DNA from: CBDFKV01 sp965249035
Lineage (GTDB): Bacteria; Pseudomonadota; Gammaproteobacteria; Arenicellales; Poriferihabitantaceae
Direction of reading: 5' to 3'
Assembly (NCBI GenBank): GCA_965249035.1
Contig: CBDFKV010000007.1
Location: forward strand, 558,001 to 622,000
DNA length: 64,000 nucleotides
Under the pieces are notes generated by a model that was not told the origin of the DNA, searched no databases, and was given only the letters and a program-made list of their open reading frames with translations. The position numbers were made by a program, and so were the translations under genes. Shown piece by piece: positions 63,809 through 64,000 of the stretch (positions within the stretch are counted from its first letter, which is position 1; each line of letters opens with the position of its first letter).

Positions 63809-64000
63809 TTATTCTTCTAGCTCAACAAAGTCGGGAATCACGCCACGCAGCAAACTAAGCAAATCATCCAGCAAAGCGACAAACAGCAAGATCGCCCCAA
63901 GCGCCATTGGCAGCTGAGGGATCCACAGCGGAATAGCGATATAGCCCTGCGATAATTCCTTAAAAATCCACGACTCGTAAACCAGGTAGCAAAGGTGATA
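63809..64000 (-). CDS. TRAP transporter small permease (DctQ type), C-terminal part
   Basis: The gene enters from the right edge of the window, and only the last 63 residues are visible. They contain IAIPLWIPQLPMALGAILLFVALLDDLL, the last membrane helix pattern of DctQ proteins. The stop is 4 bases before the start of the large permease gene. With that gene it forms the membrane part of the TRAP transporter. Confidence 0.85.
   Translation of the reverse strand, partial: YHLCYLVYESWIFKELSQGYIAIPLWIPQLPMALGAILLFVALLDDLLSLLRGVIPDFVELEE

Noticed and set aside
1..64000. tRNA, rRNA, CRISPR, phage or toxin-antitoxin loci
   Set aside because: I scanned the intergenic regions by eye and found no tRNA-like cloverleaf, spaced repeat array or paired small-gene module. 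A dedicated scan with a tRNA finder could still detect one.

Overview
The window is a chromosomal stretch of a Gammaproteobacterium, with roughly 50% GC judged by eye. Two things support this placement. The type IV pilus minor-pilin cluster runs into ispH-fkpB-lspA-ribF-murJ in the order known from Pseudomonas aeruginosa, and the rpmF-plsX-fabH, rpsF-rpsR-rplI, clpB, ttcA, maeB and cytochrome c4 genes are typical of the class. The phosphonate, TRAP and polyamine-type uptake genes suggest a nutrient-scavenging, probably marine, heterotroph. I cannot name the genus. The window starts inside an ABC permease gene and ends inside a TRAP small-permease gene.

Layout. 1-2761 (minus): a polyamine-type ABC importer (binding protein, ATPase, partial permease). 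3479-12931: a 2-aminoethylphosphonate (AEP) system made of importer phnS-phnT-fused permease, a LysR regulator, and the catabolic operon phnW-phnA-phnY, which converts AEP through phosphonoacetaldehyde and phosphonoacetate to acetate and phosphate. An EamA transporter and acetate kinase follow. 15320-22421: a small unknown gene, rpmF-plsX-fabH, a DegP/Q-type protease, an Ada-like DNA repair protein, cysE with a candidate attenuator leader, and an SDR. 22487-26036: a DUF6394 protein with a TrkA-type ion channel, engB and cytochrome c4. 26272-33989: minor pilins fimT-pilV-pilW-pilX-pilY1-pilE, with pilY1 split by a complete insertion sequence. 33994-38885 (minus): ispH-fkpB-lspA-ribF-DUF2203-murJ, without the ileS gene normally found inside this cluster. 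38990-47205: rarD, a sulfotransferase, dapD, folD, a FabD-like acyltransferase, an outer-membrane barrel protein and clpB. 47260-53396: an AsmA-family protein, ttcA, mobA, a degenerate SDR and a DUF6164 protein. 53482-58160 (minus): rpsF-rpsR-rplI with unusual acidic tails on S6 and L9, maeB, and a PiuC-type dioxygenase. 58315-64000 (minus): a regulator, a fused 5-oxoprolinase/hydantoinase and a TRAP transporter in one operon.

The main points to follow up are: (1) a 27-codon leader peptide ending in Cys-Gly-Cys-Arg-Ala-Arg upstream of cysE, followed by mutually exclusive antiterminator and terminator helices, which looks like ribosome-mediated cysteine attenuation; (2) an apparently recent insertion in pilY1 with a 16-bp target duplication, whose removal restores an intact 948-residue reading frame; (3) a 14-bp sequence shared by the upstream regions of the phosphonate uptake and catabolic operons. 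I saw no tRNA, rRNA, CRISPR array or prophage.
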